Shown piece after piece: positions 25,292 to 35,348 of a DNA stretch of 52,271 bases. The notes under the pieces are model-generated. The model searched no databases, was not told where the DNA came from, and saw nothing but the letters and a program-made list of their open reading frames with translations. Numbering within the stretch: position 1 is the stretch's first letter; each line of letters begins with the position of its first letter. This DNA comes from Mycobacterium colombiense (GTDB taxonomy: Bacteria > Actinomycetota > Actinomycetes > Mycobacteriales > Mycobacteriaceae). The stretch lies in assembly GCF_003284975.1 (NCBI RefSeq), contig NZ_QMEU01000029.1, positions 1-52,271 of the forward strand. Reading direction: 5' to 3'. A program made the position numbers and the translations under genes.

Positions 25292-26461
25292 GTGAGCGAT
25301 GACCAGCGGGTGGGCGGCCTGCGCAGCTTCCTGCCGGCCGTGGAAGGCATGCGCGCCTGCGCGGCCATGGGCGTGGTGGTCACGCACGTCGCGTTCCAGA
25401 CGGGACACTCCAGCGGCGCCACCGGCAGGCTGTTCGGCCGCTTCGACCTGGCCGTGGCGGTGTTCTTCGCGCTGTCGGGTTTTCTGTTGTGGCGCGGGCA
25501 TGCCGCGGCGGCACGGGGTTTGGGGTCGCGCCCGGCCACCGGCCACTACCTGCGGTCGCGGGTGGTCCGCATCATGCCGGCCTATGTGGTCGCCGTGGTC
25601 GTGATCCTGACGCTGTTGCCCGACGCCGACCACGCCAGCCCGACGGTGTGGCTGGCCAACCTGACGCTCACCCAGATTTACGTGCCGCTGACGCTGACCG
25701 GCGGGCTGACCCAGATGTGGAGCCTGTCGGTCGAGGTCAGCTTTTATCTGGCGCTGCCGGTTCTCGCGCTGCTGGCCCGCCGCCTGCCGGTGCGGGGCCG
25801 GGTGCCGGCGATCGCCGCGCTGGGCGCGCTGAGCTGGGCGTGGGGGTGGCTTTTCGAGGCCGACTCGGCCTCGGGTATCAATCCGCTGAACTGGCCGCCG
25901 GCGTTCTTCTCCTGGTTCGCCGCCGGCATGCTGCTGGCCGAGTGGGTGCACAGCGGGATCGGGCTGCCACACCGGATTGCGCGCCGGCGGTTGGTGATGG
26001 CGGCCGTTGCGGTGGTCGCCTACCTGATCGCGGCGTCGCCGCTGGCGGGCCCCGAAGGTCTGGTGCCCGGCACCCCGGCCCAGTTCGCGGTGAAGACTGC
26101 GATGGGCTCCGTGGTGGCCTTTGCGCTGGTCGCACCGCTGGTGCTGGATCGGGTGGACACCGCGCACCGCATCTTGGGGACGACCGCCATGGTGACGTTG
26201 GGCCGCTGGTCCTACGGGTTGTTCGTGTGGCACCTGGCGGCGTTGGCGATGGTGTTTCCGGTGCTCGGGACGTTCCCGTTCACCGGCCGCATGCCCACGG
26301 TGCTGGTGTTGACGCTGATCTTCGGTTTCGCGATCGCCGCGGTCAGCTATGCGCTGGTCGAGTCGCCGTGCCGAGAAGCGTTGCGCCGCTGGGAGAAACG
26401 AGAGAGGCCGGCGGAGACGGCTCAGGATGTCGACGCCGAGGCCGACGCGATCGCGCCGTGA
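25292..26461 (+). CDS. Membrane acyltransferase, acyltransferase-3 family (Rv0228-type)
   Basis: A 389-residue integral membrane O-acyltransferase. It has the catalytic histidine in GVVVTHVAFQTG at about residue 32, the arginine-containing RSRVVRIMPAYVV at about residue 90 and some ten hydrophobic segments to the end. Such enzymes move an acyl group to a sugar or lipid hydroxyl in the envelope. The GTG at 25292 is chosen; it is the second of two adjacent GTG codons. It diverges from the DUF3068 gene across 187 bp and corresponds to Rv0228, so the four conserved envelope genes are all here. Confidence 0.9.
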   Translation: MSDDQRVGGLRSFLPAVEGMRACAAMGVVVTHVAFQTGHSSGATGRLFGRFDLAVAVFFALSGFLLWRGHAAAARGLGSRPATGHYLRSRVVRIMPAYVVAVVVILTLLPDADHASPTVWLANLTLTQIYVPLTLTGGLTQMWSLSVEVSFYLALPVLALLARRLPVRGRVPAIAALGALSWAWGWLFEADSASGINPLNWPPAFFSWFAAGMLLAEWVHSGIGLPHRIARRRLVMAAVAVVAYLIAASPLAGPEGLVPGTPAQFAVKTAMGSVVAFALVAPLVLDRVDTAHRILGTTAMVTLGRWSYGLFVWHLAALAMVFPVLGTFPFTGRMPTVLVLTLIFGFAIAAVSYALVESPCREALRRWEKRERPAETAQDVDAEADAIAP

Positions 26462-26618
26462 GCCCGCCCGGACGGCCACCTGAATTCCTTTCCGATGCGG
26501 TACTGAAGGTCTTGAAACCTCTTTTTTGGGTAACCCCGAGTGTGAGAAAGCGGCGGGTCACGGGTGCCGGAAGCGGCAGGGCAACGAAGTCGCTTCGGTC
26601 CCGGAGAGGCGTTCAACA

Positions 26619-27956
26619 ATGGACAACGACACGATCGCGGCACGGCCGATGGCGGACACGCCACACGCAGAGTTGCGTCCTGGCGAGCGTCCGCTCTCGC
26701 CGGATGACGATCCCTTCTACCAACCGCCGCCGGGTTATGAACAGGCTGAATGTGGCACCGTGCTGCGCTCGCGCACGGTCGAGTTGGGCTTCCTGGGCCT
26801 GCTGCCGCAAAGCTGCACCGCCACCCAACTCCTCTACCGCAGCACGAACCTGCACGACGATCCCGAGGTCGCGGTGACCACCTTGTTGCTGCCGGAACAG
26901 CGCGATCCGCGGTGTCCGGTGTTGTCGTATCAGTGCGCTATCGATGCGGTGGCGTCGCAGTGTTTCCCGTCGTACGCCCTGCGGCGCGGCGCCGGGGCGA
27001 TCGGCGCGTTCACGCAGGCGGAGTTCCTGCTGGTGGCGGCGGCACTGGCCGAAGGGTGGGCGGTCTCGGTGCCCGACCACGAGGGCTGTCACGGCATGTG
27101 GGGCGCACCCCGCGAGCCGGGATACCGCATTCTCGACGGTGTCCGTGCGGCACTGAATTGCGAACGGCTGGGCTTGTCCCCGTCCGCCCCGGTGGGATTG
27201 TGGGGTTATTCGGGCGGTGGTTTCGCCTCCGCGTGGGCAGCCGAGGCGGCCGCCCGCTACGCGCCGGAACTCAATATCGTCGGCGCGGTGCTCGGCTCAC
27301 CGGTCGCCGACCCGGAAAGCGTCGCGCGCCGCCTCAACGGGTCGTTTTTCGCCGGACTCGCCGCGCTGATGGTCGCGGCGCTGACCGAGGTGTTCCCGGA
27401 AGCACAGCGGGTCGTCATCGAGCACGCCACCGAAGAGGGCAGGGCGGTGCTGAACGAATTGCGGAAGCTGACCACCGCGGGCGCGGTTCGGCGTCTGCGC
27501 AACGCAGACATCGGCTCCTACGTCGACATCTCCACCGACGAACTGTGGGACCTGCCGGAGGTGCGCCACATCTTCGACGAAACCAAGCTCGGCAAGACCC
27601 CACCCGAACTGCCCCTGCTGGTGATCCAGGCGGTGCACGACAGGATCATCAGTGTCGACGACATCGATGAGCTCGTCGAGACGTACGGCGCGGCTGGGGT
27701 GGCGGTCACCTATCACCGCGATCGATTCTGCGGTCACCTGCTGCTTCACCCGCTGTCCTCGCCGATGGCCCTCAGATGGCTACGCGACCGGTTCACCGGA
27801 CGCCCGATTGACGAAAACAAGCTCCGTACGGTGTGGCCGACCCTGTTCAACCCGTCGACCTACCTCGGCATGCTGAAGCTCGGCGCGATCACGGCCAAGG
27901 TGATCTTGGGACGGCCGGTCCGGTCCCGTCCGCTCTCCAAATCCGACGCGGCGTAG
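26619..27956 (+). CDS. Secretory-lipase (LIP, PF03583) family lipase
   Basis: A 445-residue lipase of the family typified by Candida LIP enzymes. The nucleophile is S198 in [14 protein letters not shown], the acid is in [12 protein letters not shown] and the histidine in [11 protein letters not shown]. The lid/insert domain sits at about residues 240-320. I see no clear signal peptide at the ATG 26619 start, although the family is often secreted. GGAGAGG at 26603-26609 supports that start. I do not recall this gene between Rv0228 and Rv0230c in M. tuberculosis, so it begins an accessory stretch. It would release fatty acids from acylglycerols or other esters. Confidence 0.87.
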   Translation: MDNDTIAARPMADTPHAELRPGERPLSPDDDPFYQPPPGYEQAECGTVLRSRTVELGFLGLLPQSCTATQLLYRSTNLHDDPEVAVTTLLLPEQRDPRCPVLSYQCAIDAVASQCFPSYALRRGAGAIGAFTQAEFLLVAAALAEGWAVSVPDHEGCHGMWGAPREPGYRILDGVRAALNCERLGLSPSAPVGLWGYSGGGFASAWAAEAAARYAPELNIVGAVLGSPVADPESVARRLNGSFFAGLAALMVAALTEVFPEAQRVVIEHATEEGRAVLNELRKLTTAGAVRRLRNADIGSYVDISTDELWDLPEVRHIFDETKLGKTPPELPLLVIQAVHDRIISVDDIDELVETYGAAGVAVTYHRDRFCGHLLLHPLSSPMALRWLRDRFTGRPIDENKLRTVWPTLFNPSTYLGMLKLGAITAKVILGRPVRSRPLSKSDAA

Positions 27957-28102
27957 CGGCTCGCCGGGGTATCCCGCGTGCGCAGGGCACTGTTTCAGCG
28001 TGTGCGCGGACGGGAGGCGACGTCATTGCCCTCCGGCATCGAGGCTCTGGGACTCGCCGTGTAACGGTCCACGGCAGCAGGTGTGAGCCGGAGGCGCGCC
28101 TC

Positions 28103-29206
28103 CTAACTGGGCACGGCTTCGATGACGCAGAGCGGCCCCGCCGTCTGCACCACGCGCTGCAGCCGGAAGCCGCCCCGCCGGAGTAGATCGGTCCACTGCT
28201 TGAGATCGCGTTCCAGGGCGCCCGCCATCACCAGCATCTCCATATCGGCGTAGTGGCCGAGGAATTCGCGGTCGTGATCGGGGACCACCATCTCCAGCAG
28301 CAGCAGCTTCGCACCCGGAGGGGCCGCGGCTTTGATGGTGCCGAGGATCGCGATGGCTTTGTCATCGGGCCAGTCGTGGATGACGTTCTTCATCACATAG
28401 GCGTCAGCAGTTGGGACGCTTTCGAAGAACGACCCGCCCGTCACAGTGACTCGGTCGGCGACGCCGTGCGCGGCCAACACGGGTGGTGCTCCCTCGACTG
28501 CCTCGGGGAGGTCGAACAGCACGCCGCGGGCATTGGGGGCGGCGGTGAGAAGGGACGACAGTAACCGGCCGTGGCCGCCACCGATATCGGCGATGACACC
28601 GAAGTTGCTGAAGTCGTACGCCGCGACCGCCGCTGCCTCCAACACTGACGACGTGGAGGTCATGGCGTTGTTGAAGATCTCCGCGAACTCAGGGTCGTCC
28701 CGGAGGTAGTCGAAGATGTCCTTGCCGAACACTTTCGGGGGATTCGGCTCTCCGGTGCGCACCGCATCGGCCAGCCGCGTCCAGTTCGCTCGATGTTGCG
28801 GGGAGCCGAAGAACAGGGCAGTCCCGTGCGTCGAGATCGGCGAGTCGGTGCGCAAGGTGTCGGCCAGCGCGTTCAGTGCGAAACGGCCGTCGCGACGCCT
28901 GCGAAACACGCCACGGCTGATCAGCAACCGCATCAACCGAGCCACGCTGTCCGGGTCGGCCCCGACACGGCGCGCCAACTCCTCTTTGGTCAGTGGGCCC
29001 GCAGCCAGCGCGTCAGCAATGCCCAATTGCGCGGATGCCGAGATGGCCTGCGACAGAAAGGCCCCGAAGAGGATGTCGATGACCGCGATCGGCGGGGGTG
29101 CCAGTCTCTGATATAGCCGCCCCACGTGATGACGGACTCGTTCGACCGCACGAGCCACCCGGGCGGGCGGCAGTCGCGGGGTTGATGTCGGTGACTTAGG
29201 CGGCAT
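28103..29206 (-). CDS. SAM-dependent O-methyltransferase (PF00891, winged-helix dimerisation domain)
   Basis: A 367-residue O-methyltransferase. The N-terminal dimerisation winged helix runs at about residues 40-110 (QAISASAQLGIADALAAG, then EELARRVGADPDSVARLMRLL). The SAM domain has VIADIGGGHGRLLSSLL, VLFDLPEAVEG and the catalytic-histidine region YVMKNVIHDWPDDKAI. The ATG at 29206 follows GGAG by four bases and is preferred to ATG 29227. It lies 69 bp after the acyl-CoA ligase on the same strand, so it may be the last gene of a php-ligase-methyltransferase operon. Phenolic or polyketide hydroxyls are usual acceptors in this family. Confidence 0.9.
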   Translation of the reverse strand: MPPKSPTSTPRLPPARVARAVERVRHHVGRLYQRLAPPPIAVIDILFGAFLSQAISASAQLGIADALAAGPLTKEELARRVGADPDSVARLMRLLISRGVFRRRRDGRFALNALADTLRTDSPISTHGTALFFGSPQHRANWTRLADAVRTGEPNPPKVFGKDIFDYLRDDPEFAEIFNNAMTSTSSVLEAAAVAAYDFSNFGVIADIGGGHGRLLSSLLTAAPNARGVLFDLPEAVEGAPPVLAAHGVADRVTVTGGSFFESVPTADAYVMKNVIHDWPDDKAIAILGTIKAAAPPGAKLLLLEMVVPDHDREFLGHYADMEMLVMAGALERDLKQWTDLLRRGGFRLQRVVQTAGPLCVIEAVPS

Positions 29207-29275
29207 CGTTCTCCAGTACCTGGTCATTACAGACGATTACAGACTCGAAACAACAAGTATTCCTGCTGGTGCGGG

Positions 29276-30748
29276 TCAGCTGGCCTCCGCGGTCGACAAG
29301 CGCTCGATGATCTGGGCCCGCACCGCCGAGCGGCGGGCCTTGCCGGCGTCGTCGCGCAACGGAGTGTCGACGAACTCGACCGTGTGCGGCACCTTGTACC
29401 CCGCCACATGCTCGCGCAGAAACGCTTGCACGGCAACGGAATCCAGATTCGAACCGTCGATCGGGTGCACGAGCGCGTACGGCACCTGGCCGAGATCCTC
29501 GTGGGGGACGCCGACGACCAGACAGGACAGCACGTCCGGGTGCGCCGAGAGCGCGTTCTCTATCTCGGCGGGGTAGACGTTGCGGCCCCCGACGGTGAAC
29601 ATGTCGACCCGCCGGTCCGAGAGATACAGGAAACCGTCGGCGTCGAAATAACCGAGATCGCCCAGCGAGTCCCAGCCGTCGCGGCTTTTCGCCGTGGCGC
29701 CGACGTAGCGGTAGGTGGGTGCGCTGTCCGGGCCGGGCCGCATGTAGATCTCGCCGACCACGCCGGGCGGGCAGGGGTTGCCGTCGTCGTCGAGCACCTT
29801 CATCTCCCCGGCCACCACCACGCCGACCGAGCCGCGGTGCGCCAGCCACTGGTCCCCGGAGATGAACGTCAGCGCCTGTAATTCGGTGCCGCCGTAGAGC
29901 TCCCAGACTTTCTCCGCGCCCAGCAGGTCGATCCACGCCTGCTTGATGGCCGGGGGACAGGGCGCGCCTAGATGCCAGAACCGCCGAATCGAGGACAGGT
30001 CGTAGGCATCGGGGTCGGCTTGGTAGACCGGCAGCGTCCGCTGCATGATCGTCGGCACCGTCGTCAAAAAGCTGACGCGATGGTCGGCGATCAGCCGGAG
30101 GAACCGCTCGGGGTCGAACCGGCTCATCAGCACCAGGTGATGGCGCATCAGCAACGCGATCGTCGCGGTGGTGAAACCGGTGTTGTGCGACAGCGGTACC
30201 GGCACCAGGGTGGTGTCGCCTTCCTGGGCGCCCAGCGGATAGCCGATCGCCGCCGGTATGCGGCTGTCGCCGCCGGATTCGATCAGCTTGGGCCGCCCGG
30301 TGCTGCCCCCGGATCCCATCGCCTTCCACACCGGTGACACCGCCTCGGGCAATGCCCCGTCCGGCAACGCCGGATCGGGTTCGAAACCGGCTGGCACGCT
30401 TGCCATTCCAGGGTGCTCGCGGCCGACCAGCAGGGCGGGTGGGCGCAAGTCCAGCAGCCCCTGCAACTCCGCGTCGGGCAACCGGGCGGACAACGGCTGC
30501 GGCACCGCGCCCAGCTTCCAGCACGCCACCGCGGACTGGATCCACTCGACCGAATTCGGCAGCACCATCGTCACGTAATCGCCGACGCCCACCCCGAGCT
30601 TCGCATACGCGCGGGCCAACCGGTTCGTCGAACGGTCGAGCTCGCCCCGGGTCAGGGTGATGCCGTCACAGGTGACCGCCGGTTCGTCGGGCGCGAGTGC
30701 GGCCAGCGCCGAAATCTGGGTACCGATCGGCGGGATCGGCTCACTCAT
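29276..30748 (-). CDS. AMP-binding acyl-CoA ligase overlapping php
   Basis: A 490-residue ANL-superfamily ligase. The A3 motif appears as MGSGGSTGRPKLIES, A5 as WELYGGTELQALTF, then DGWDSLGDLGYFDADGFLYLSDR (A7/A8). The lysine motif is near the end at DDAGKARRSAVR, where the usual T-x-x-G-K is changed to D-D-A-G-K. The pattern is closest to bile-acid/steroid-type CoA ligases, but the substrate is not proven. The ATG at 30748 lies inside the end of php (eight-base overlap), strong evidence for co-translation. A php-ligase pair suggests that a hydroxy acid made by lactone opening is then activated to a CoA ester. Confidence 0.9.
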   Translation of the reverse strand: MSEPIPPIGTQISALAALAPDEPAVTCDGITLTRGELDRSTNRLARAYAKLGVGVGDYVTMVLPNSVEWIQSAVACWKLGAVPQPLSARLPDAELQGLLDLRPPALLVGREHPGMASVPAGFEPDPALPDGALPEAVSPVWKAMGSGGSTGRPKLIESGGDSRIPAAIGYPLGAQEGDTTLVPVPLSHNTGFTTATIALLMRHHLVLMSRFDPERFLRLIADHRVSFLTTVPTIMQRTLPVYQADPDAYDLSSIRRFWHLGAPCPPAIKQAWIDLLGAEKVWELYGGTELQALTFISGDQWLAHRGSVGVVVAGEMKVLDDDGNPCPPGVVGEIYMRPGPDSAPTYRYVGATAKSRDGWDSLGDLGYFDADGFLYLSDRRVDMFTVGGRNVYPAEIENALSAHPDVLSCLVVGVPHEDLGQVPYALVHPIDGSNLDSVAVQAFLREHVAGYKVPHTVEFVDTPLRDDAGKARRSAVRAQIIERLSTAEAS

Positions 30749-31721
30749 AAGCACCCTGCCGCTCGAAGATGCGGCGTGGATTGTCCACCAGCATGGTGTG
30801 CAGCTGCTCGTCGGTGACGCCGCGCTCCTTGAGCGCCGGGATGACGTCGTTGTGGATGTGCAGGTAGTGCCAGTTCGGGGTTATCTGCGGCACCAACTCT
30901 TCCGGGAGCGCGTCGAAGTAGCAGTTCGCGTCGTGCGAGAGCACCATCTTGTCGGCGTGCCCGCGCTCGCACATCTCCGCCACGATCCTGACCCGCTCCT
31001 CGAACGGCGAGATCACGTCGAGGCCGAAGCGGTCCATCCCGAGGTACGACCCCGCCGCGATGAGCTCTTCCAGATAACCGATGTCGGTGCTGTCGCCGGA
31101 ATGCCCGATGACCACCCTGGTCAGGTCGACGCCCTCTTCTTCGAAGATGCGTTGCTGCTCGAGGCCGCGCCGCAACCCGGCGTGGGTGTGCGTGGAGATC
31201 GGCACGCCGGTGCGCTTGTGTGCCTGGGCGACCGCGCGCAGCACCCGCTCGACGCCGGGGGTGATGCCGGGCTCGTCGGTGGCGCACTTGAGGATCCCGG
31301 CCTTGATGCCGGTGTCGGCGATGCCCTGCTCGATGTCGCGGACGAACATGTCGGTCATGATCTCCGGCCCGCCGAGCATCCCCCCCGGCCCCTCGTAATG
31401 GAACCGGAACGGCACGTCGTTGTAGGTGTAAAGCCCAGTCGCCACAACGATATTCAGTTCAGTCGCCGCGGCGACCCGGGCGATGCGCGGGATGTAGCGG
31501 CCCAGGCCGATCACGGTGAGATCGACGATGGTGTCCACCCCGCGGGCCTTGAGCTCGTTGAGCCGTTTGATGGCGTCGGCCACCCGCCGTTCTTCGTCGC
31601 CCCACGCCTCGGGGTAGTTCTCCGCGATCTCGGTGGTCATGATGAACACGTGCTCATGCATGAGGGTCACGCCTAGCGCAGCGGTATCGACGGACCCGCG
31701 AGCGGTATTGAGTTCTGACAC
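30741..31721 (-). CDS. php: Phosphotriesterase-like lactonase (Rv0230c-type)
   Basis: A 326-residue TIM-barrel metalloenzyme that hydrolyses lactones and, weakly, phosphotriesters. The binuclear metal site is complete: HEHV near the start, the carboxylated lysine in AGILKCATDEPG, histidines in STHTHAG and VIGHSGDS, and the aspartate in LSHDANCYFD. I recall M. tuberculosis Php as the same length with the same blocks, which is why GTG 31721 (SELNTARG...) is chosen over an upstream ATG at 31796. Natural substrates in this group are usually lactones. In the tuberculosis genome I recall no overlapping ligase gene, so that link is special here. Confidence 0.95.
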   Translation of the reverse strand: MSELNTARGSVDTAALGVTLMHEHVFIMTTEIAENYPEAWGDEERRVADAIKRLNELKARGVDTIVDLTVIGLGRYIPRIARVAAATELNIVVATGLYTYNDVPFRFHYEGPGGMLGGPEIMTDMFVRDIEQGIADTGIKAGILKCATDEPGITPGVERVLRAVAQAHKRTGVPISTHTHAGLRRGLEQQRIFEEEGVDLTRVVIGHSGDSTDIGYLEELIAAGSYLGMDRFGLDVISPFEERVRIVAEMCERGHADKMVLSHDANCYFDALPEELVPQITPNWHYLHIHNDVIPALKERGVTDEQLHTMLVDNPRRIFERQGAYE

Positions 31722-31846
31722 GCCACTGATGCTAGGTCGACTAACACCCGACCAACAGGGCCGTTTTGTTCCAGGCACCCCCGGGGGCCGCGCCATTGCA
31801 GTACCGTCACCCTCGTCTTCGTCGAGAACCCGCTGGGAGTCACGTC

Positions 31847-33553
31847 ATGTTGCTCAATCCCAACCACTTGCAACGCCGGTACCCAGACCGCCGCTCGGGC
31901 GAGATCATGGCCGCGACGGTGGATTTCTTCGAATCGCGCGGCAAGGCCCGCCTGAAGTCCGACGACCACGAACGGGTCTGGTACTCCGAGTTTTTGGAGC
32001 ACGTCGGCCGGGAGCGCATCTTCGCGTCGCTGCTGACACCGTCGGCCTATGGGGCCTCGGACGGGTCGGCTTGCCGCTGGGACACCTACCGGATCAGCGA
32101 ATTCGCCGAGATCGTCGGCTTCTACGGGCTCAACTACTGGTACCCCTTCCAGGTCACCGCCCTGGGCCTGGGCCCGATCTGGATGAGCGCCAACTCCGAC
32201 GCCAAGCGCAAGGCCGCCGCGATGCTCGAGGCCGGGGAGGTGTTCGCGTTCGGGCTTTCCGAGCAGACGCACGGCGCCGACGTCTACCAGACCGACATGA
32301 TCCTGACCCCGTCGGACGGCGGCTGGTCCGCGAGCGGCGAGAAGTACTACATCGGCAACGGCAACGTGGCCCGGATGGTGTCGACGTTCGGCAAGCTCGC
32401 CGACACCGACGAGTACGTGTTCTTCGTCGCCGACTCTCAGCACGAGCGCTACCGGTTGATCAAGAACGTGGTGAACTCGCAGAACTTCGTCGCCAACTAC
32501 GCGCTGCACGACTACCCGGTGGCCGAGGCGGACATCCTGCACCGCGGCCCCGAGGCCTTCCACGCCGCGCTCAACACCGTCAACGTCTGCAAGTACAACC
32601 TCGGCTGGGGTGCGGTCGGCATGTGTACCCACGCGATGTACGAGGCGGTCACCCACGCCTCCAACCGCATCCTGTACGGGACGGTCGTCACCGACTTCAC
32701 CCATGTGCGGCGGCTGCTCACCGACGCCTACGCGCGGCTGGTCGCGATGCGGCTGGTCGCCACCCGCGCCTGCGACTACATGCGCAGCGCGTCGGCCTCC
32801 GACCGCCGCTACCTGCTGTACAGCCCGCTCACCAAGGCGAAGATCACCAGCGAGGGCGAACGCGTCATCACCGCGCTGTGGGACGTCATAGCCGCCAAGG
32901 GCGTGGAGAAGGACACCATCTTCGAGGCGATGACCCGCGAAATCGGCCTGCTCCCAAGGCTGGAGGGCACCGTCCACATAAACATCGGGCTGCTCGGCAA
33001 GTTCATGCCCAACTTCCTGTTCGCGCCGAACGCCGACTTGCCGTCGATCGGGCGTCGCGACGACGCCGCCGACGACACCTTCCTGTTCAACCAGGGACCC
33101 ACCGGCGGGCTGGGCAAGGTGCGCTTCCACGACTGGCGCGCGCCGTTCGACGGCTTCGCGCACCTGCCCAACGTCGCGCTGCTGCGCTCGCAGATCGACG
33201 TGCTGGCCGACATGCTGGCCGGCGCGACGCCGGATGCCGCGCAGCAGAAGGACATCGACTTCGCCTTCGCCGTCGGGCAGTTGTTCGCCACCGTGCCGTA
33301 TGCCCAGCTGATCCTCGAGGAGGCCGCGCTGTCCGACGTGGACGAGGCGCTGATCGACGCGATCTTCGCGGTGCTGGTCCGCGACTTCAACGGCTATGCC
33401 GTCGAGCTCAACGACAAGCCGTCGACCACCGATGCGCAATCGCGCTTCGCGACGCGGATGATTCGTCGCCCCGCCCACGACCCGTCGCGCTACGAGCAGG
33501 TCTGGAAGGAGCACATCGCGCCGCTGGCAGGCGCCTACCAGATGCGGCCGTAG
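31847..33553 (+). CDS. fadE4: Acyl-CoA dehydrogenase FadE4
   Basis: A 568-residue FAD-dependent acyl-CoA dehydrogenase, longer than the 380-residue core family because of a C-terminal extension typical of this group. Middle-domain blocks include EVFAFGLSEQTHGADV (FAD-binding strand) and GEKYYIGNGNVARMVSTFG. The helical domain follows with WGAVGMCTHAMYEAVTHASNR. It would introduce the 2,3-double bond in beta-oxidation. The ATG at 31847 gives the same length I recall for FadE4 (Rv0231). It is divergent from php across 125 bp. Confidence 0.94.
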   Translation: MLLNPNHLQRRYPDRRSGEIMAATVDFFESRGKARLKSDDHERVWYSEFLEHVGRERIFASLLTPSAYGASDGSACRWDTYRISEFAEIVGFYGLNYWYPFQVTALGLGPIWMSANSDAKRKAAAMLEAGEVFAFGLSEQTHGADVYQTDMILTPSDGGWSASGEKYYIGNGNVARMVSTFGKLADTDEYVFFVADSQHERYRLIKNVVNSQNFVANYALHDYPVAEADILHRGPEAFHAALNTVNVCKYNLGWGAVGMCTHAMYEAVTHASNRILYGTVVTDFTHVRRLLTDAYARLVAMRLVATRACDYMRSASASDRRYLLYSPLTKAKITSEGERVITALWDVIAAKGVEKDTIFEAMTREIGLLPRLEGTVHINIGLLGKFMPNFLFAPNADLPSIGRRDDAADDTFLFNQGPTGGLGKVRFHDWRAPFDGFAHLPNVALLRSQIDVLADMLAGATPDAAQQKDIDFAFAVGQLFATVPYAQLILEEAALSDVDEALIDAIFAVLVRDFNGYAVELNDKPSTTDAQSRFATRMIRRPAHDPSRYEQVWKEHIAPLAGAYQMRP

Positions 33554-33645
33554 GGGCCGGCCCGGCCAACGCCCGCCCAACCGGGCGTTCGCATTGGAGG
33601 GCCCGGCCGGCCGGGCGCTCGCCGCGAAGGCATGTGCTTAAGCCC

Positions 33646-33686
33646 TTGACTGTGAGCTGCCTCACAGTAATATGACCAGTGGTCAT
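33646..33686 (+). promoter_or_regulatory. Promoter of tetR-R2lox with two palindromic operators
   Basis: TTGACT (33646-33651) and TAATAT (33668-33673) are separated by 16 bp, a strong sigma-A-type promoter. A perfect palindrome with 8-bp arms, ACTGTGAG and CTCACAGT (33649-33656 and 33661-33668), fills the spacer. A second, ATGACCAGTGGTCAT (33672-33686), overlaps the -10 and start region. Both would block RNA polymerase if bound. The ATG in the second palindrome is in frame with tetR but has no ribosome site. Confidence 0.65.
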
Positions 33687-33704
33687 TCACTTGAGGAGGC
33701 GGCA

Positions 33705-34400
33705 TTGCCAACGGTCACCTGGGCGCGCGTCGATCCCGCGCGTCGCGCCGCGATCATCGAAGCCGCGGAGGCGGAGTTCGGGGCGCACGGGTTCTCCCGC
33801 GGCAGCCTGAACGTCATCGCACGCCGGGCCGGGGTCGCCAAGGGCAGCCTGTTCCAGTACTTCGCGGACAAGCGCGACCTGTATGCGTTCATCGCTGACA
33901 TCGCCAGCCAGCGCGTGCGGGCCTACATGGAGGACCGCATCCGCGAACTGGACCCGAGTCGGCCGTTTTTCGAGTTCCTCACGGACTGGCTCGACGCGTG
34001 GGTGGCCTACTTCGCCGACCATCCCCACGAACGCGCGCTGCACGCCGCGGCGACCCTGGAAGTCGACACCGAAGCCCGGGTCAGCGTGCAGAACGTCATC
34101 CACCGGCACTACCTGGAAGTGATGCGCCCGCTGGTGCGCGACGCGCAGCTGCGCGGCGACCTGCGGGCGGATTCCGACACCGACGCGCTGCTGTCGTTGC
34201 TGCTGTTGATCTTTCCGCACCTGGCGCTGGCGCCCTACATGCGCGGCCTGGATCCGATTCTCGGGCTCGACGAGCCCACACCGGAGCAGCCGGCGCTGGC
34301 CGTGCGCAGGCTCGTCGCGGTGCTGGCCGCCGCGTTCACGGCCGCGCCGAAATCCGCGGCAATCAGCCCAGCCCCCGAACGATCTGAGGAGGTCACATGA
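33705..34400 (+). CDS. TetR-family regulator of the R2lox operon (Rv0232-type)
   Basis: A 231-residue TetR protein. The helix-turn-helix is at about residues 12-55: [20 protein letters not shown], then [20 protein letters not shown]. The C-terminal domain is helical and ligand-binding. The TTG at 33705 is preferred over an in-frame ATG at 33672 because GAGGAGG lies five bases before it and the ATG falls in an operator. The stop overlaps the R2lox ATG by four bases. It likely represses its own operon through the palindromes at 33649-33686. Confidence 0.92.
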   Translation: MPTVTWARVDPARRAAIIEAAEAEFGAHGFSRGSLNVIARRAGVAKGSLFQYFADKRDLYAFIADIASQRVRAYMEDRIRELDPSRPFFEFLTDWLDAWVAYFADHPHERALHAAATLEVDTEARVSVQNVIHRHYLEVMRPLVRDAQLRGDLRADSDTDALLSLLLLIFPHLALAPYMRGLDPILGLDEPTPEQPALAVRRLVAVLAAAFTAAPKSAAISPAPERSEEVT

Positions 34401-35332
34401 ATCGCACCCGAATCGCCTCGATGGCCCAGGGCGGCCTCAACTGGGACAGCTTGCCGCTCAAGCTGTTCGCGGGCGGCAACGCGAAATTCTGGAATCCGGC
34501 CGACATCGACTTCTCCCGCGATCGCGAGGACTGGGAGCGGCTCACCGACGACGAACGCAGCTATGCCACGCGGCTGTGCGCCGAGTTCATCGCCGGCGAG
34601 GAGTCGGTGACCCAGGACATCCAGCCGTTCATGGCCGCGATGCGGGCCGAAGGCCGGCTCGGCGACGAGATGTATCTGACGCAGTTCGCCTTCGAGGAAG
34701 CCAAGCACGTCCAGGTGTTCCGCATGTGGCTCGACGCCGTCGGCATCACCGAGGACCTGCACTACTACCTCGACGACGTGCCCACCTACCGCACGATCTT
34801 CTATGAGGAGCTGCCGGGCTGTCTGAACGCGCTGACGGTCGATCCGTCGCCGGCCGCCCAGGTGCGCGCGTCGGTGACCTACAACCACATGGTCGAAGGC
34901 ATGCTGGCGCTGACCGGCTACTTCGGCTGGCACAAGATCTGCGTGGAGCGCGGCATCCTGCCCGGCATGCAGGAGCTGGTGCGGCGCATCGGCGACGACG
35001 AGCGGCGCCACATGGCCTGGGGCACCTTCACCTGCCGGCGCCACGTGGCCGCCGACGACGCCAACTGGGGCGTCTTCGAGACCCGGATGAACGAGCTGAT
35101 GCCGCTGGGTCTGCGCCTGATCGAGGAGGGCTTCGCCCTTTATGACCCGATGCCCTTCGGCCTGTCGGTGGACGAGTTCATGCAGTACGCCTCCGACAAG
35201 GGGATGCGGCGCTTCGGCACCATCTCCAGCGCGCGCGGGCGCCCGCTCAGCGAGATCGACCTCGACTACTCGCCGGTCCAGCTCGAGGACACCTTCGCCG
35301 AGGAGGACGAGAAGCTGCTGGCCGGGGTGTGA
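34397..35332 (+). CDS. nrdB: R2-like ligand-binding oxidase (R2lox, Rv0233-type)
   Basis: A 311-residue ferritin-fold protein annotated as ribonucleotide reductase beta chain but known to be a Mn/Fe ligand-binding oxidase. Every position of the M. tuberculosis R2lox site is kept at the same number: metal ligands E68, E101, H104, E167, E202 and H205, and the V71-Y162 pair that forms the ether crosslink. The fatty-acid-binding helices are intact. It does not have the radical-transfer C-terminus of a true RNR beta chain. Co-translated with tetR. It probably oxidises a hydrophobic substrate. Confidence 0.95.
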   Translation: MNRTRIASMAQGGLNWDSLPLKLFAGGNAKFWNPADIDFSRDREDWERLTDDERSYATRLCAEFIAGEESVTQDIQPFMAAMRAEGRLGDEMYLTQFAFEEAKHVQVFRMWLDAVGITEDLHYYLDDVPTYRTIFYEELPGCLNALTVDPSPAAQVRASVTYNHMVEGMLALTGYFGWHKICVERGILPGMQELVRRIGDDERRHMAWGTFTCRRHVAADDANWGVFETRMNELMPLGLRLIEEGFALYDPMPFGLSVDEFMQYASDKGMRRFGTISSARGRPLSEIDLDYSPVQLEDTFAEEDEKLLAGV

Positions 35333-35348
35333 AGGCGGCGGCCCGAGC

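Noticed and set aside
31735..31753. GGTCG-N9-CGACC inverted repeat between php and fadE4
   Set aside because: Short GC-rich arms are expected by chance at this base composition.
31633..33675. Very long open frames (over 600 codons) on both strands across fadE4
   Set aside because: They overlap a certain fadE4 gene, have low-complexity Arg/Gly/Ala composition and no family motif. High GC makes stop codons rare in these frames.
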